From Christensenella sp. UBA3857 (lineage in GTDB: Bacteria > Bacillota > Clostridia > Christensenellales > CAG-138), in NCBI GenBank assembly GCA_002392505.1, contig DGHD01000044.1, positions 6,580-17,048 of the forward strand: a stretch of DNA of 10,469 nucleotides. The letters run 5' to 3'. Under the pieces are notes generated by a model. That model was not told where the DNA came from. It ran no database searches and worked only from the letters and a program-made list of their open reading frames with translations. Numbering within the stretch: position 1 is the stretch's first letter; each line of letters opens with the position of its first letter. Positions 1-6,301 of this stretch are shown in pieces. The position numbers were made by a program, and so were the translations under genes.

Positions 1-1
1 C

Positions 2-1240
2 GCGAGCCGCGTGCGCGACCTGTTCAACAACGCGAAGAAGCTTGCTCCGTCCCTCGTATTCATTGACGAGATCGACGCCGTCGGCAGGCAGCGCGGCGCA
101 GGTCTCGGCGGCGGGCACGACGAAAAGGAGCAGACGCTCAATCAGCTCCTCGTCGAAATGGACGGCTTTGAAGGCAATCAGGGCGTTATCGTCATCGCCG
201 CCACCAACAGACCGGACGTTTTAGACCCCGCTCTGCTCCGTCCCGGCAGGTTCGACCGCCAGGTGACCGTCGATTATCCCGACGTTAAGGGCAGGCAGGA
301 GATCCTGGAGCTTTACGCGAAGAACAAGCCCATGAGCGACGAGGTCGATCTCTCGAAGATCGCGAAGCTCACCCCCGGCATGACGGGCGCGGACCTTGAA
401 AACGTAATGAACGAGGCGGCGATACTTGCGGTCCGCCGCAAGATGCCCAAGATCACCACCGACCTTATCGCCGAGGCGATGAAGCGCGTCGCGTGGGGTC
501 CCGAAAAGAAGAGCCGCGTCGTGAGCGAGAAGGATCGCTTCATCACCGCCACGCACGAGGTGGGTCACGCGATAGTATCGAAGATGCTTCCGAACTGCGA
601 CCCGATCGACGAGCTTTCCGTCATTCAGCGCGGCAGGGCTGCGGGCTATACCAGCTACCTTCCCGACGACGATCACGCCCACATGACCAAGGCGAAGCTC
701 CTTGACGAGATCGCCTCCTTCCTCGGCGGACGCATGGCGGAGGAAGTCAGGCTCGACGACGTTTCCACCGGCGCGCAGAACGATCTCAAGCGCGCGACGG
801 AGCTTGCGAAGCGCATGGTTACGGAGTTCGGCATGAGCGACGCGATCGGCCCCGTGTTCCTTGCCGGCGACGAAGAGGTGTTCATCGGGCGCGAATGGGG
901 GCATCAGCCCAATTATTCCGAGGCGATGGCTGCCGAGATCGACCGCGAGGTGCGCCGCATAATGGAAGAGGCCGCCGCCCGCGCGAAGAAGATAATCGAG
1001 GATAACGCCGACGCGATGACCGTCATAATAAATGCGCTCATCGAGAACGAGCACGTCTCCGGCACGGAGTTCGACAGGCTGCTCAACGGCGAATCCGATT
1101 GGAAGGATAAGCCCGAGAACCACACCAAGACCCCGGTCGAAGAGACCGCCGCGGAAGCTGAAGAAACCGAGGCTCCCGCCGAGACGGAGGACCCGGGACG
1201 GGAAGCCGGGGACGAGGCTCCCGAAAAAGAAAACGAATAA
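2..1240 (+). CDS. ftsH: ATP-dependent zinc metalloprotease FtsH, C-terminal part (5' end outside window)
   Basis: FtsH is a membrane-anchored hexameric AAA+ protease that extracts and degrades membrane and some soluble proteins. The reading frame is open from base 2 (A-S-R-V-R-D-L-F, the family's usual sequence after Walker A), so the N-terminal membrane segments and Walker A lie upstream of the window. Visible are Walker B FIDEID (59-76), the second region of homology with [19 protein letters not shown], the zinc motif HEVGH (554-568) and the distal ligand Asp in STGAQND (Asp codon 782-784). About 412 residues are present. The C-terminus is a Glu/Ala/Pro-rich acidic tail of about 45 residues (from about 1105), variable in this family. 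All catalytic residues in the visible part are intact. The stop codon is one base before the next start codon, suggesting an operon with translational coupling. Confidence 0.97.
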   Translation, partial: ASRVRDLFNNAKKLAPSLVFIDEIDAVGRQRGAGLGGGHDEKEQTLNQLLVEMDGFEGNQGVIVIAATNRPDVLDPALLRPGRFDRQVTVDYPDVKGRQEILELYAKNKPMSDEVDLSKIAKLTPGMTGADLENVMNEAAILAVRRKMPKITTDLIAEAMKRVAWGPEKKSRVVSEKDRFITATHEVGHAIVSKMLPNCDPIDELSVIQRGRAAGYTSYLPDDDHAHMTKAKLLDEIASFLGGRMAEEVRLDDVSTGAQNDLKRATELAKRMVTEFGMSDAIGPVFLAGDEEVFIGREWGHQPNYSEAMAAEIDREVRRIMEEAAARAKKIIEDNADAMTVIINALIENEHVSGTEFDRLLNGESDWKDKPENHTKTPVEETAAEAEETEAPAETEDPGREAGDEAPEKENE

Positions 1241-1241
1241 A

Positions 1242-2477
1242 ATGTACGATCTCCATACACATTCCGATTTCTCGGACGGCGTACTGCCGCCCGAGAAATT
1301 GATAGAAGAAGCGAAAGCTAAGGGCTTTACCCTCTTCGCGCTGACCGATCACGACACCGTGGGCGGCATAGTCCGCGCGGCTGAAGCGGCGGCGCGGCTT
1401 CGCGTGCCTTTTATTCCCGGGATAGAGATCTCCGCCGAGTACCCGTGCGAGCTGCATATACTCGGGCTCGGCGTCGATATCGCCTCCCCCTCTATAAAGC
1501 GGCTTGAAAAGATACAGGAGAAGCACCGCTTCGACAGGAACGAGCGCGTGCTTAAGCTGCTTGCGGACGCGGGGATCGACGCAGAAAAGCATCTTGACAA
1601 GGAGCGCAGATTCCTGACCAAGGCGGATATCGCCTCCGCCATGGTCAGCGAGCGCCTTGCGGACTCGGTTAACGACGCGTTTGCCCGGTGGCTCAAAAAG
1701 GGACGCCCCTTCTACGTGCCTATGCTCCACCCCTCCATGGAGGAGGTCATGGACGTTATCGTTTCCGCCGGAGGGCTGCCGGTGCTCGCGCATCCGATGA
1801 AGATGGACTGCGACCACAGGGCGCTCGTTAAGGAGCTCAAGGAGCTGGGGCTTTGGGGTATCGAGGCGTATTACTCCTCCGCTTCAAGTGAGGAGACCGG
1901 GTATTTCAAGTCCCTGGCGGAGGAATTCTCGCTCCGCGTCACCTGCGGGAGCGATTTCCACGGTCCGCACAGACCGGAAGCCGCCCTCGGCTGCGCCTGG
2001 GAGGACACGCCCGAGCTTAACGAGACGGAGACGCTTGTCAAAAAGCGTTACGGGATATGCCCCGCGGCGCCGACCGGCTGGCTGTTCGCCCCGCGCCGCG
2101 CGCAGCATACCGAGAGCGAATTCCAGCTGATCGCCGACAGGATCGTTTCCGATCTGCCGGAGGAGCTTTTCAAGGGGCTTAACGGCGGCATCGCGATAGC
2201 GAGCCGCGCGAAGCTCCATCGCGAGAGCGTGCCCGCGCACCCGCTCTACATATTGGGCGAATACTCCCACGGGTACGCGACGGGCGCCTTCGTTACGCTC
2301 TATTACGGCTCGTTCATGGCGGTCCACGGCAGGAAGCAGGGGCAGGCGTTCATCGACGAGGTGAGGAAGGTCATACTTCACGAGCTTCGTCATCATCTTG
2401 AAATACGCGCCGGCGAACACGACCTCGAACACGAGGACGACGCGGTGATCGCGGCGTACGTCGAGGAAAACGAATGA
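1242..2477 (+). CDS. PHP-domain phosphoesterase fused to a C-terminal zincin-type metallopeptidase domain
   Basis: 411 residues. Residues 1-270 are a PHP domain: HTH (H5, H7), D12, TDHD (D36-D38), GIEIS (E62), H72, AHP (H184) and GSDFH (D238, H240). These are the metal ligands of the YciV/TrpH/RNase AM-like family, whose members hydrolyse 3',5'-nucleoside bisphosphates or trim short RNA. Residues from about 290 to 411 match the small bacterial zincin-like metallopeptidase family (as in Pfam Zincin_1): DLPEELFKGLNGG, LYILGEY, YYGSFM and the zinc motif HELRHH (H380, E381, H384), then AGEHDLEHEDD. The family usually occurs as a separate protein of about 120-140 residues, so this is a fusion. The ATG at 1242 begins exactly at the PHP start, one base after the FtsH stop. 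It has no strong ribosome binding site, so it is probably translated by coupling. Substrates of both halves are unknown. Confidence 0.88.
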   Translation: MYDLHTHSDFSDGVLPPEKLIEEAKAKGFTLFALTDHDTVGGIVRAAEAAARLRVPFIPGIEISAEYPCELHILGLGVDIASPSIKRLEKIQEKHRFDRNERVLKLLADAGIDAEKHLDKERRFLTKADIASAMVSERLADSVNDAFARWLKKGRPFYVPMLHPSMEEVMDVIVSAGGLPVLAHPMKMDCDHRALVKELKELGLWGIEAYYSSASSEETGYFKSLAEEFSLRVTCGSDFHGPHRPEAALGCAWEDTPELNETETLVKKRYGICPAAPTGWLFAPRRAQHTESEFQLIADRIVSDLPEELFKGLNGGIAIASRAKLHRESVPAHPLYILGEYSHGYATGAFVTLYYGSFMAVHGRKQGQAFIDEVRKVILHELRHHLEIRAGEHDLEHEDDAVIAAYVEENE

Positions 2478-2481
2478 CAAG

Positions 2482-3363
2482 ATGCGCCCGTTAAGCTATA
2501 CCGTCACAAAAGGATCGGAGGGCATGAGCGTAAAGCACGTGCTCACGGAAATATTTTCAATGTCGCACTCGCATATTTCAAGGCTTAAACGCCGCGAGGG
2601 CGGCATACTTATTAACGGCGAAGCGTGTTACGTCAATAAAAGATGCGTCCCCGGGGACACGGTAACGGCGCTCATTTCCGACCCGCCCGATACGAAACGG
2701 CTCGATCCCATGGATAAGCCCCTCGATATCGTTTACGAGGACGAATGGCTCTGCGTCGTCGACAAGCCCGCGGGGCTCACCGTGCACCCGGAGCGGTCGG
2801 GGCTGGGCGGCTCGGTCGAAAACGCGCTTACCGCGCATTTTAAGGAGGACGAGTTCGTGCATACCGTCAGCCGCCTCGACAGAGGCACGAGCGGACTTAT
2901 GACCGTTGCAAAGAGCGGCTACGTGCACGAGCGGATGATACGCCTGCTTCACACGCCGGATTTTTATAAGGAATACCTCGGCGTTTTGAGCCGCGTGCCC
3001 GACGAAGGGAGCGGCTTCGTGCGGCTTCCGATCGCGCATCCCGAGGGCTCGAATTTCAAAATGGAGGTCCGCGCGGACGGGCTCCCCTCCGAAACGGAGT
3101 ACGAGGTGCTGAGCGTTTCCGGCGAAAGGGCGCTCGCGCGGCTCGTCCCGCACACGGGGCGTATGCACCAGCTTCGCGTGCACATGGCGGCGATAGGCTG
3201 CCCGCTCGCCGGAGACTGGCTCTACGGCGAGGAGATCGAAGAGATCTCCCACGCGGCGCTGCACTCGCATTATCTTAAATTCCGCCACCCGATGACCGGC
3301 GGGATCGTCGAGCTTGAAAGCGAGCTCCCCGACGAGATAAAGCGGCTGATGGGATCGATATGA
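2482..3363 (+). CDS. RluA-family pseudouridine synthase (RluD-like) with S4 domain
   Basis: 293 residues, full length for the family, which isomerises specific uridines in rRNA or tRNA to pseudouridine. An S4 RNA-binding domain spans about residues 15-62 (HSHISRLKRREGGILING). The catalytic domain has VVDKPAGLTVHP (92-103) and the motif HTVSRLDRGTSGLM, with the catalytic Asp at D133. It also has KEYLG (163-167) and HTGRMHQLRVH (224-234), where many relatives have TGRTHQ or TGRPHQ. The start at 2482 keeps the usual first strand (LSYTVTKGSEG). An ATG at 2524 lies too close to a GGAGG and would cut that strand off. It begins four bases after the PHP-zincin stop, so it is probably co-transcribed with ftsH. 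The exact target uridine cannot be read from sequence, so no symbol is given. Confidence 0.93.
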   Translation: MRPLSYTVTKGSEGMSVKHVLTEIFSMSHSHISRLKRREGGILINGEACYVNKRCVPGDTVTALISDPPDTKRLDPMDKPLDIVYEDEWLCVVDKPAGLTVHPERSGLGGSVENALTAHFKEDEFVHTVSRLDRGTSGLMTVAKSGYVHERMIRLLHTPDFYKEYLGVLSRVPDEGSGFVRLPIAHPEGSNFKMEVRADGLPSETEYEVLSVSGERALARLVPHTGRMHQLRVHMAAIGCPLAGDWLYGEEIEEISHAALHSHYLKFRHPMTGGIVELESELPDEIKRLMGSI

Positions 3364-3397
3364 CGCCGGCGGCGTTTCGATATGCGCGCGGCGCATG

Positions 3398-3427
3398 AGC
3401 GGCGAAAACCGATCGCCATGCCGCTTT
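3398..3427 (+). terminator. Possible weak terminator after the pseudouridine synthase gene
   Basis: AGCGGC (3398-3403) pairs with GCCGCT (3420-3425), followed by only TTG rather than a long T run. Two smaller GC hairpins precede it: ACGCC/GGCGT (3363-3375) and ATGCGC/GCGCAT (3382-3396). Together they could end transcription, but the poor T tract makes this uncertain. Confidence 0.3.
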
Positions 3428-3476
3428 GCAAAAAAATATATGGAACCGAACGCCGCGTTCGTGCGTTCTATCTATG

Positions 3477-3531
3477 AAGACCGTTCTGAGAGTGGTCTTT
3501 GAAAACGATTTTAACCATGGGCTTAGTGCCC
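3477..3531 (+). other. Hairpins in the leader of the DUF1002 gene
   Basis: AAGACC (3477-3482) pairs with GGTCTT (3494-3499) across an 11-base loop. GGGC (3519-3522) pairs with GCCC (3528-3531), ending just before the AAGGAGG at 3533-3539. They may shape the mRNA leader or mark a binding site. No convincing -35/-10 pair was found in 3364-3530. Confidence 0.25.
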
Positions 3532-3547
3532 GAAGGAGGATATAATC

Positions 3548-4432
3548 ATGAAACGAGTTATTTCGATACTGCTTGCCGCGCTGATCGTTCTCGGCGTATG
3601 CGGCACCGCATTTGCAATGAATGAGGGCGAGCGCCGTCTTGTGCTCGGCTCCGATCTTACCGACGCCCAGCGCATAGAGGCGATCGAATATTTCGGCGTT
3701 CAGGACCAGGACGTTCAGGTGCTCTTCGTCACCAACGCGGACGAGCGCCAGTATTTCGAGGGCAAGCTCCCCGATAAAAAGCTCGGTCACGTCGCGCTTT
3801 CCAGCATCTATATCGTCGCCAAGGCGCCCGGCAGCGGGCTTGATATAACCACCCACAACATCAACTACGTCACGCCCGAGATGTACGAGAACGCGCTGAT
3901 CTCCGCCGGCATCACCGACGCCGAGATCAGGATCTGGGCGCCCCGCCCCATCAGCGGCACCGCGGCGCTGACCGGCATCTACAAGGCGTATGAGGATATC
4001 ACCGGCAGGATACTCGACGACGCCGCCAAGGACCTCGGCATAGAAGAGCTCATCGCCACCGGCGAGCTTGCCGAATACATCGGCTCCGAGGACGCGCTTG
4101 CGATAATCAACGACTTAAAGAAGATACTCGACGAGACCAAGTACATGACCGACGACGAGGTCATGGATAAGATCGACTCCATCGCCGCGGATTACAACGC
4201 CGAGCTCACCGACGAGCAGGCGAAGCAGATATTCACCCTTGCCCGCATGTTCGAGGGGCTCTCCGCGGAGGAGATCCAGCAGCGCCTCGTCAACATGGCG
4301 AAGGCGGCGCAGAAGGCGCAGTCCTTCGGCGAGACCGTGCAGTCCGTCATCAACTCCATCGGCGAGTTCATAAAGACCGTCGGCGATTTCTTCAAGGACG
4401 TATGGAACCGCTGGTTCGGCGGCAACGAATAA
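3548..4432 (+). CDS. Secreted DUF1002 (YpuA-like) protein
   Basis: 294 residues with a classical signal peptide: MKR, a hydrophobic stretch at residues 4-17, then AFA before residue 24. The mature part matches DUF1002, whose Bacillus member is YpuA. Typical segments are LGSDLTDAQRIEAIEYFGV (33-51), VLFVTNADERQYFEG (58-72), SSIYI, HNINYVTPEMYENALISAGI (103-122) and APRPISGTAALTGIYKAYED (131-150). A helical, acidic tail follows, ending in an amphipathic segment FIKTVGDFFKDVWNRWFGG (274-292) that might touch a membrane. The family's biochemical role is not known. The ribosome binding site AAGGAGG (3533-3539) is strong with 8-base spacing. The gene stands alone, with a structured leader upstream and a terminator downstream. 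Confidence 0.93.
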   Translation: MKRVISILLAALIVLGVCGTAFAMNEGERRLVLGSDLTDAQRIEAIEYFGVQDQDVQVLFVTNADERQYFEGKLPDKKLGHVALSSIYIVAKAPGSGLDITTHNINYVTPEMYENALISAGITDAEIRIWAPRPISGTAALTGIYKAYEDITGRILDDAAKDLGIEELIATGELAEYIGSEDALAIINDLKKILDETKYMTDDEVMDKIDSIAADYNAELTDEQAKQIFTLARMFEGLSAEEIQQRLVNMAKAAQKAQSFGETVQSVINSIGEFIKTVGDFFKDVWNRWFGGNE

Positions 4433-4463
4433 GACATTTTCCAATAAACACCTCTTATAAAAC

Positions 4464-4505
4464 GAAAAGGCCCTGCCCTGGAGCGATCCCAAGCGGGGCT
4501 TTTCC
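4464..4505 (+). terminator. Terminator of the DUF1002 gene
   Basis: GAAAAG (4464-4469) pairs with CTTTTC (4499-4504), CCC (4471-4473) pairs with GGG (4496-4498), and a looser inner stem continues. The 22 bases of the 3' arm (4485-4506) are identical to those of the terminator at 7415-7436. Here the 5' arm is less perfect. The position 30 bases after the stop codon fits a terminator. Confidence 0.7.
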
Positions 4506-4525
4506 GTTCCCGGCAAGCGACGGAA

Positions 4526-4596
4526 AAATATATTTTGTTTTTTCGCAAAAAGCCTGTCCGCTTTCGGCGGGTCAAAGCGTAATATATATAGAGGGG
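4526..4596 (+). repeat. 71-base direct repeat, copy 1 (left of the sigma/anti-sigma unit)
   Basis: Aligns without gaps to 6014-6084 with 67 of 71 bases identical; differences are at 4538, 4560, 4565 and 4585. Inside, in order: the palindrome AAATATATTT, an inverted repeat GTTTTTTCGCAAAAAGC (4537-4553), CCTGTCC, GGCGGGTCAAAGCG and a TA-rich block TAATATATATA. It is followed by a ribosome binding site and a 30-codon ORF, so it may act as a promoter/leader on the + strand. No target-site duplication or terminal inverted repeats were seen. Confidence 0.85.
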
Positions 4597-4629
4597 TTTT
4601 CATGACCCTCCGGAAAGGAGAAGGGATCA

Positions 4630-4722
4630 ATGAAATCGATAGCTAAAAAATCGGCAGAGAATATGAAAAGGCGCTTATCCGTGATCGGACAGGCGCCTTT
4701 ACGTTCATTTTTTCCGAACTGA
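4630..4722 (+). CDS. Possible 30-residue small protein or gene remnant
   Basis: ATG at 4630 follows AAGGAG (4615-4620) with 9-base spacing and opens a 30-codon frame, MKSIAKKSAENMKRRLSVIG followed by ten more residues and TGA. The product is basic and resembles nothing recognised. Against it being a real gene: its second half reads through the hairpin at 4667-4700 and it overlaps the 3' end of the opposite-strand anti-sigma gene. It could equally be the surviving 5' end of a gene cut when the sigma unit arrived. Confidence 0.25.
   Translation: MKSIAKKSAENMKRRLSVIGQAPLRSFFPN
4667..4700 (-). terminator. Terminator of the sigma/anti-sigma operon
   Basis: AAAGGCGC (4667-4674) pairs with GCGCCTTT (4693-4700), with an inner stem TCCG/CGGA around TGAT. 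It starts five bases beyond the stop codon of the minus-strand anti-sigma gene. The minus-strand transcript would end in GCGCCTTTTC, a short U tract. It may also act on + strand transcripts. Confidence 0.75.
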
Positions 4723-5379
4723 ATCGATCCATGATAAAAAAACTTCGGGGTCGACGTAAGAAGTGTATGTCAGGGAGAAATAATAGCCGTCATATATCCA
4801 TGCTGCGTGAACGCGGTCGTCGGCAACGAGCATACGCACTGTTTTATCCCCGATCGTACGTTCAACAAGCGTACAGTGTTCATTGTTGACGCTTTCGCCC
4901 TTAAAACCCTTTGCGGCTTGGATCATCGCAATAGTGTGTCTGGCGCCGTCCTGATATACGACAACAGAAAACTCCTCCGTCTTTTCGGTGCCGATAAGGG
5001 AAAACCCCTCCGGGATCAGCGTCAATTCATACTCCTCCTCGAGCTTCTCCTTTGTTATTGCCGGATCGAAATAATCATCGTGATCACTGAAAACCTTAAC
5101 AAAGAACCCGGCAATGCTTTCATGGACTTTGGGTACAGCGCAGGCGGCTGCAGACAGTATAAGCAGCGCTGCGGCAGCTATCAATATGAATCGGCGCAGG
5201 CGCTTTGACGAGCCGCTCCCGTTATTCGGCTTTCCGGTCCTGATAAGCTCAGCCATTTGTTTTCTGAACTTTTTCGACGGCTTTACAGGCTCCTTCTTAA
5301 CTGCTTCTATTGCCTGTTCGATATCTTCGTCGATAAGCTCGCCGTAATAATCTGCAAGTTCGGTCTTTAGGTCCCGCAT
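4705..5379 (-). CDS. Probable membrane anti-sigma factor with DUF4367-like outer domain
   Basis: 224 residues. The cytoplasmic N-terminus (1-60) is charged and helical. One membrane segment follows at about 63-82 (RFILIAAAALLILSAAACAV). The extracytoplasmic part (about 90-224) resembles DUF4367: LTLIPEGFSL, VVVYQDG, IAMIQA, VRMLVADD and YYFSLTYTSYVDPEVFLSWIDSV. There is no HxxxCxxC zinc motif, so it is not a ZAS-type anti-sigma factor. Its ATG shares a base with the TAA of the sigma gene (TAATG) and is preceded by GAGGGG, a sign of coupled translation at a fixed ratio. By position and topology it probably holds the sigma factor at the membrane and releases it on an outside signal. The signal is not readable here. 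GC content is lower than in flanking genes. Confidence 0.82.
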   Translation of the reverse strand: MRDLKTELADYYGELIDEDIEQAIEAVKKEPVKPSKKFRKQMAELIRTGKPNNGSGSSKRLRRFILIAAAALLILSAAACAVPKVHESIAGFFVKVFSDHDDYFDPAITKEKLEEEYELTLIPEGFSLIGTEKTEEFSVVVYQDGARHTIAMIQAAKGFKGESVNNEHCTLVERTIGDKTVRMLVADDRVHAAWIYDGYYFSLTYTSYVDPEVFLSWIDSVRKK

Positions 5380-5939
5380 TATGCTTCCCCTCCTCTCTTG
5401 CCGAGAACAGCTCCCAATCTTTTTTTGCCGCGGTAAAGCCTTTTCTTTATTGTTTCGGGCTTTTCGTTAAACAACAGTGCTATCTCCTCAACAGTGTATC
5501 CTTCAATATACATCCAGATCACGTCTGCGGTGCTTTGATCGAGGGACCGGACCGCTGCCTTTACCTCGGATAATAACGCCTCGTCAACGACGGCGTCGAA
5601 TTCCGGCGCTTCTTTTGATCCGGAAGGGACGAGTTGGTCGACGCACTCCACTTCTTCATAAAAAACAAGTTTTGATCTGCGTCTTAAAAAGCTGACGGCA
5701 CGATTTCTTACGCACAGAAAAAGAAACCGCTTGACGACAACTTCGTCTTTCTTCATCAGTTCGCCCCAACGATCGGCAGCAATGCAGAAAACGTCGTGAG
5801 CGACATCTTCGGCGTCCGAATAATTGTTCAGATATTTATTGGCGTACCAAATCAGCTCTTTGTGATATTTTTTGTAATATTCCGAAAAACAATTCCGTTC
5901 CTCAGGCGTTTCGAGCACAGCCAGGAAAGAGATCAGCAT
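5379..5939 (-). CDS. RNA polymerase sigma-70/ECF-like sigma factor
   Basis: 186 residues from the chosen start. Region 2 is at about 18-88 (YYKKYHKELIWYANKYLNNYSDAEDVAHDVF, then WGELM and FLCVRNRAVSFLRRR). Region 4 is at about 122-176 (VRSLDQSTADVIWMYIEGYTVEEIALLF and KPETIKKRLYRGKKRL, the helix-turn-helix that reads the -35). There is no region 3, as in group IV (ECF) factors. An ATG 48 bases further upstream (5987) is rejected because it lies inside the -35/-10 spacer of a near-perfect promoter (5976-6004). The 5939 start instead has TGAGG about 9 bases before it and gives the usual MLISFLAVLET opening. It overlaps the membrane anti-sigma gene by one base. Confidence 0.9.
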   Translation of the reverse strand: MLISFLAVLETPEERNCFSEYYKKYHKELIWYANKYLNNYSDAEDVAHDVFCIAADRWGELMKKDEVVVKRFLFLCVRNRAVSFLRRRSKLVFYEEVECVDQLVPSGSKEAPEFDAVVDEALLSEVKAAVRSLDQSTADVIWMYIEGYTVEEIALLFNEKPETIKKRLYRGKKRLGAVLGKRGGEA

Positions 5940-5975
5940 ATTGAAAAACCTCAAAATCAATGCTTTTTCAGGACA

Positions 5976-6004
5976 ATGATAAACCAACCACAGCCCATTT
6001 TCAA
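5976..6004 (-). promoter_or_regulatory. Sigma-A-type promoter of the sigma/anti-sigma operon
   Basis: On the minus strand, TTGAAA (6004-5999), a 17-base spacer and TATCAT (5981-5976), each one base from consensus. The start site would be near 5969, giving a leader of about 30 bases with its TGAGG before the ATG at 5939. This supports basal transcription by the housekeeping sigma factor. Confidence 0.75.
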
Positions 6005-6013
6005 CAGTAGGAG

Positions 6014-6084
6014 AAATATATTTTGCTTTTTCGCAAAAAGCCTGTCCCCTTTTGGCGGGTCAAAGCGTAATAGATATAGAGGGG
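6014..6084 (+). repeat. 71-base direct repeat, copy 2 (right of the sigma/anti-sigma unit)
   Basis: Same orientation as 4526-4596 and displaced by exactly 1488 bases, 67/71 identical. Here the first inverted repeat is perfect: GCTTTTT, CGC, AAAAAGC (6025-6041). The sequence after the repeat (6085 onward) differs completely from that after copy 1 and has no start codon placed after the GGAGGG at 6088-6093. Confidence 0.85.
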
Positions 6085-6245
6085 ATCGGAGGGACGGTCT
6101 ATTTTACGCCGCCGCAAAATAATTTTTGAAAACCCTGTCCACTTTCGGGCTTCTCGATTGCTTTATTGGTATAAGGGCAAAACAGACAGCCGGAAAAAGG
6201 CGTATTATGAAGGGAGGTGATCCGAACGGCAATATAATTAGTTGT
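6085..6245. other. Non-coding stretch between repeat copy 2 and the lipoprotein promoter
   Basis: No supported gene was found between 5940 and 6301. Apart from repeat copy 2 and the two promoters, this part holds a degenerate third block of the repeat, CCTGTCCACTTTCGG (6134-6148, 14/15 against 4553-4567). A TGGTATAAG extended -10-like block (6167-6175) has no matching -35. An isolated GGAGGTGATCC (6213-6223) is followed by no start codon at useful spacing. Confidence 0.5.
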
Positions 6246-6276
6246 CTCTTGAATTAACAAGAGGAGATGATATAAT
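6246..6276 (+). promoter_or_regulatory. Promoter of the lipoprotein gene with overlapping inverted repeat
   Basis: TTGAAT (6249-6254), a 16-base spacer and a perfect TATAAT (6271-6276), with TGA ahead of it forming an extended -10. The inverted repeat CTCTTG (6246-6251), AATTAA, CAAGAG (6258-6263) covers the -35, as expected for a repressor operator. Transcription would start near 6283, about 8 bases before the GGAG at 6291. Confidence 0.72.
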
Positions 6277-6301
6277 TGAACTGTACGAAAGGAGAAAGAT
6301 A

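Noticed and set aside
221..1123. Long minus-strand ORF of 300 codons opposite ftsH, and a similar one at 9383-10444 opposite the M16C gene
   Set aside because: High GC leaves few stops in the antisense frames. The + strand frames carry intact family motifs, and the antisense products resemble nothing and lack ribosome binding sites.
1032..1241. Longer N-terminal form of the PHP protein starting at 1032
   Set aside because: It would overlap the ftsH C-terminus in another frame with Arg/Pro-rich shadow sequence; the PHP domain begins exactly at the ATG at 1242.
4526..4596. The 71-base repeats as a MITE or CRISPR repeats
   Set aside because: There are only two full copies 1.5 kb apart, no terminal inverted repeats or target-site duplications, and no spacer-repeat periodicity or cas genes.
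5940..5987. Upstream ATG at 5987 as the sigma factor start
   Set aside because: It lies within the -35/-10 spacer of the operon promoter, so it would not be in the transcript; 5939 has a ribosome binding site and the usual N-terminus.
6242..6301. TTG-initiated N-terminal extension of the lipoprotein
   Set aside because: It would pass through the -35, the -10 and the ribosome binding site, and would bury the signal peptide.
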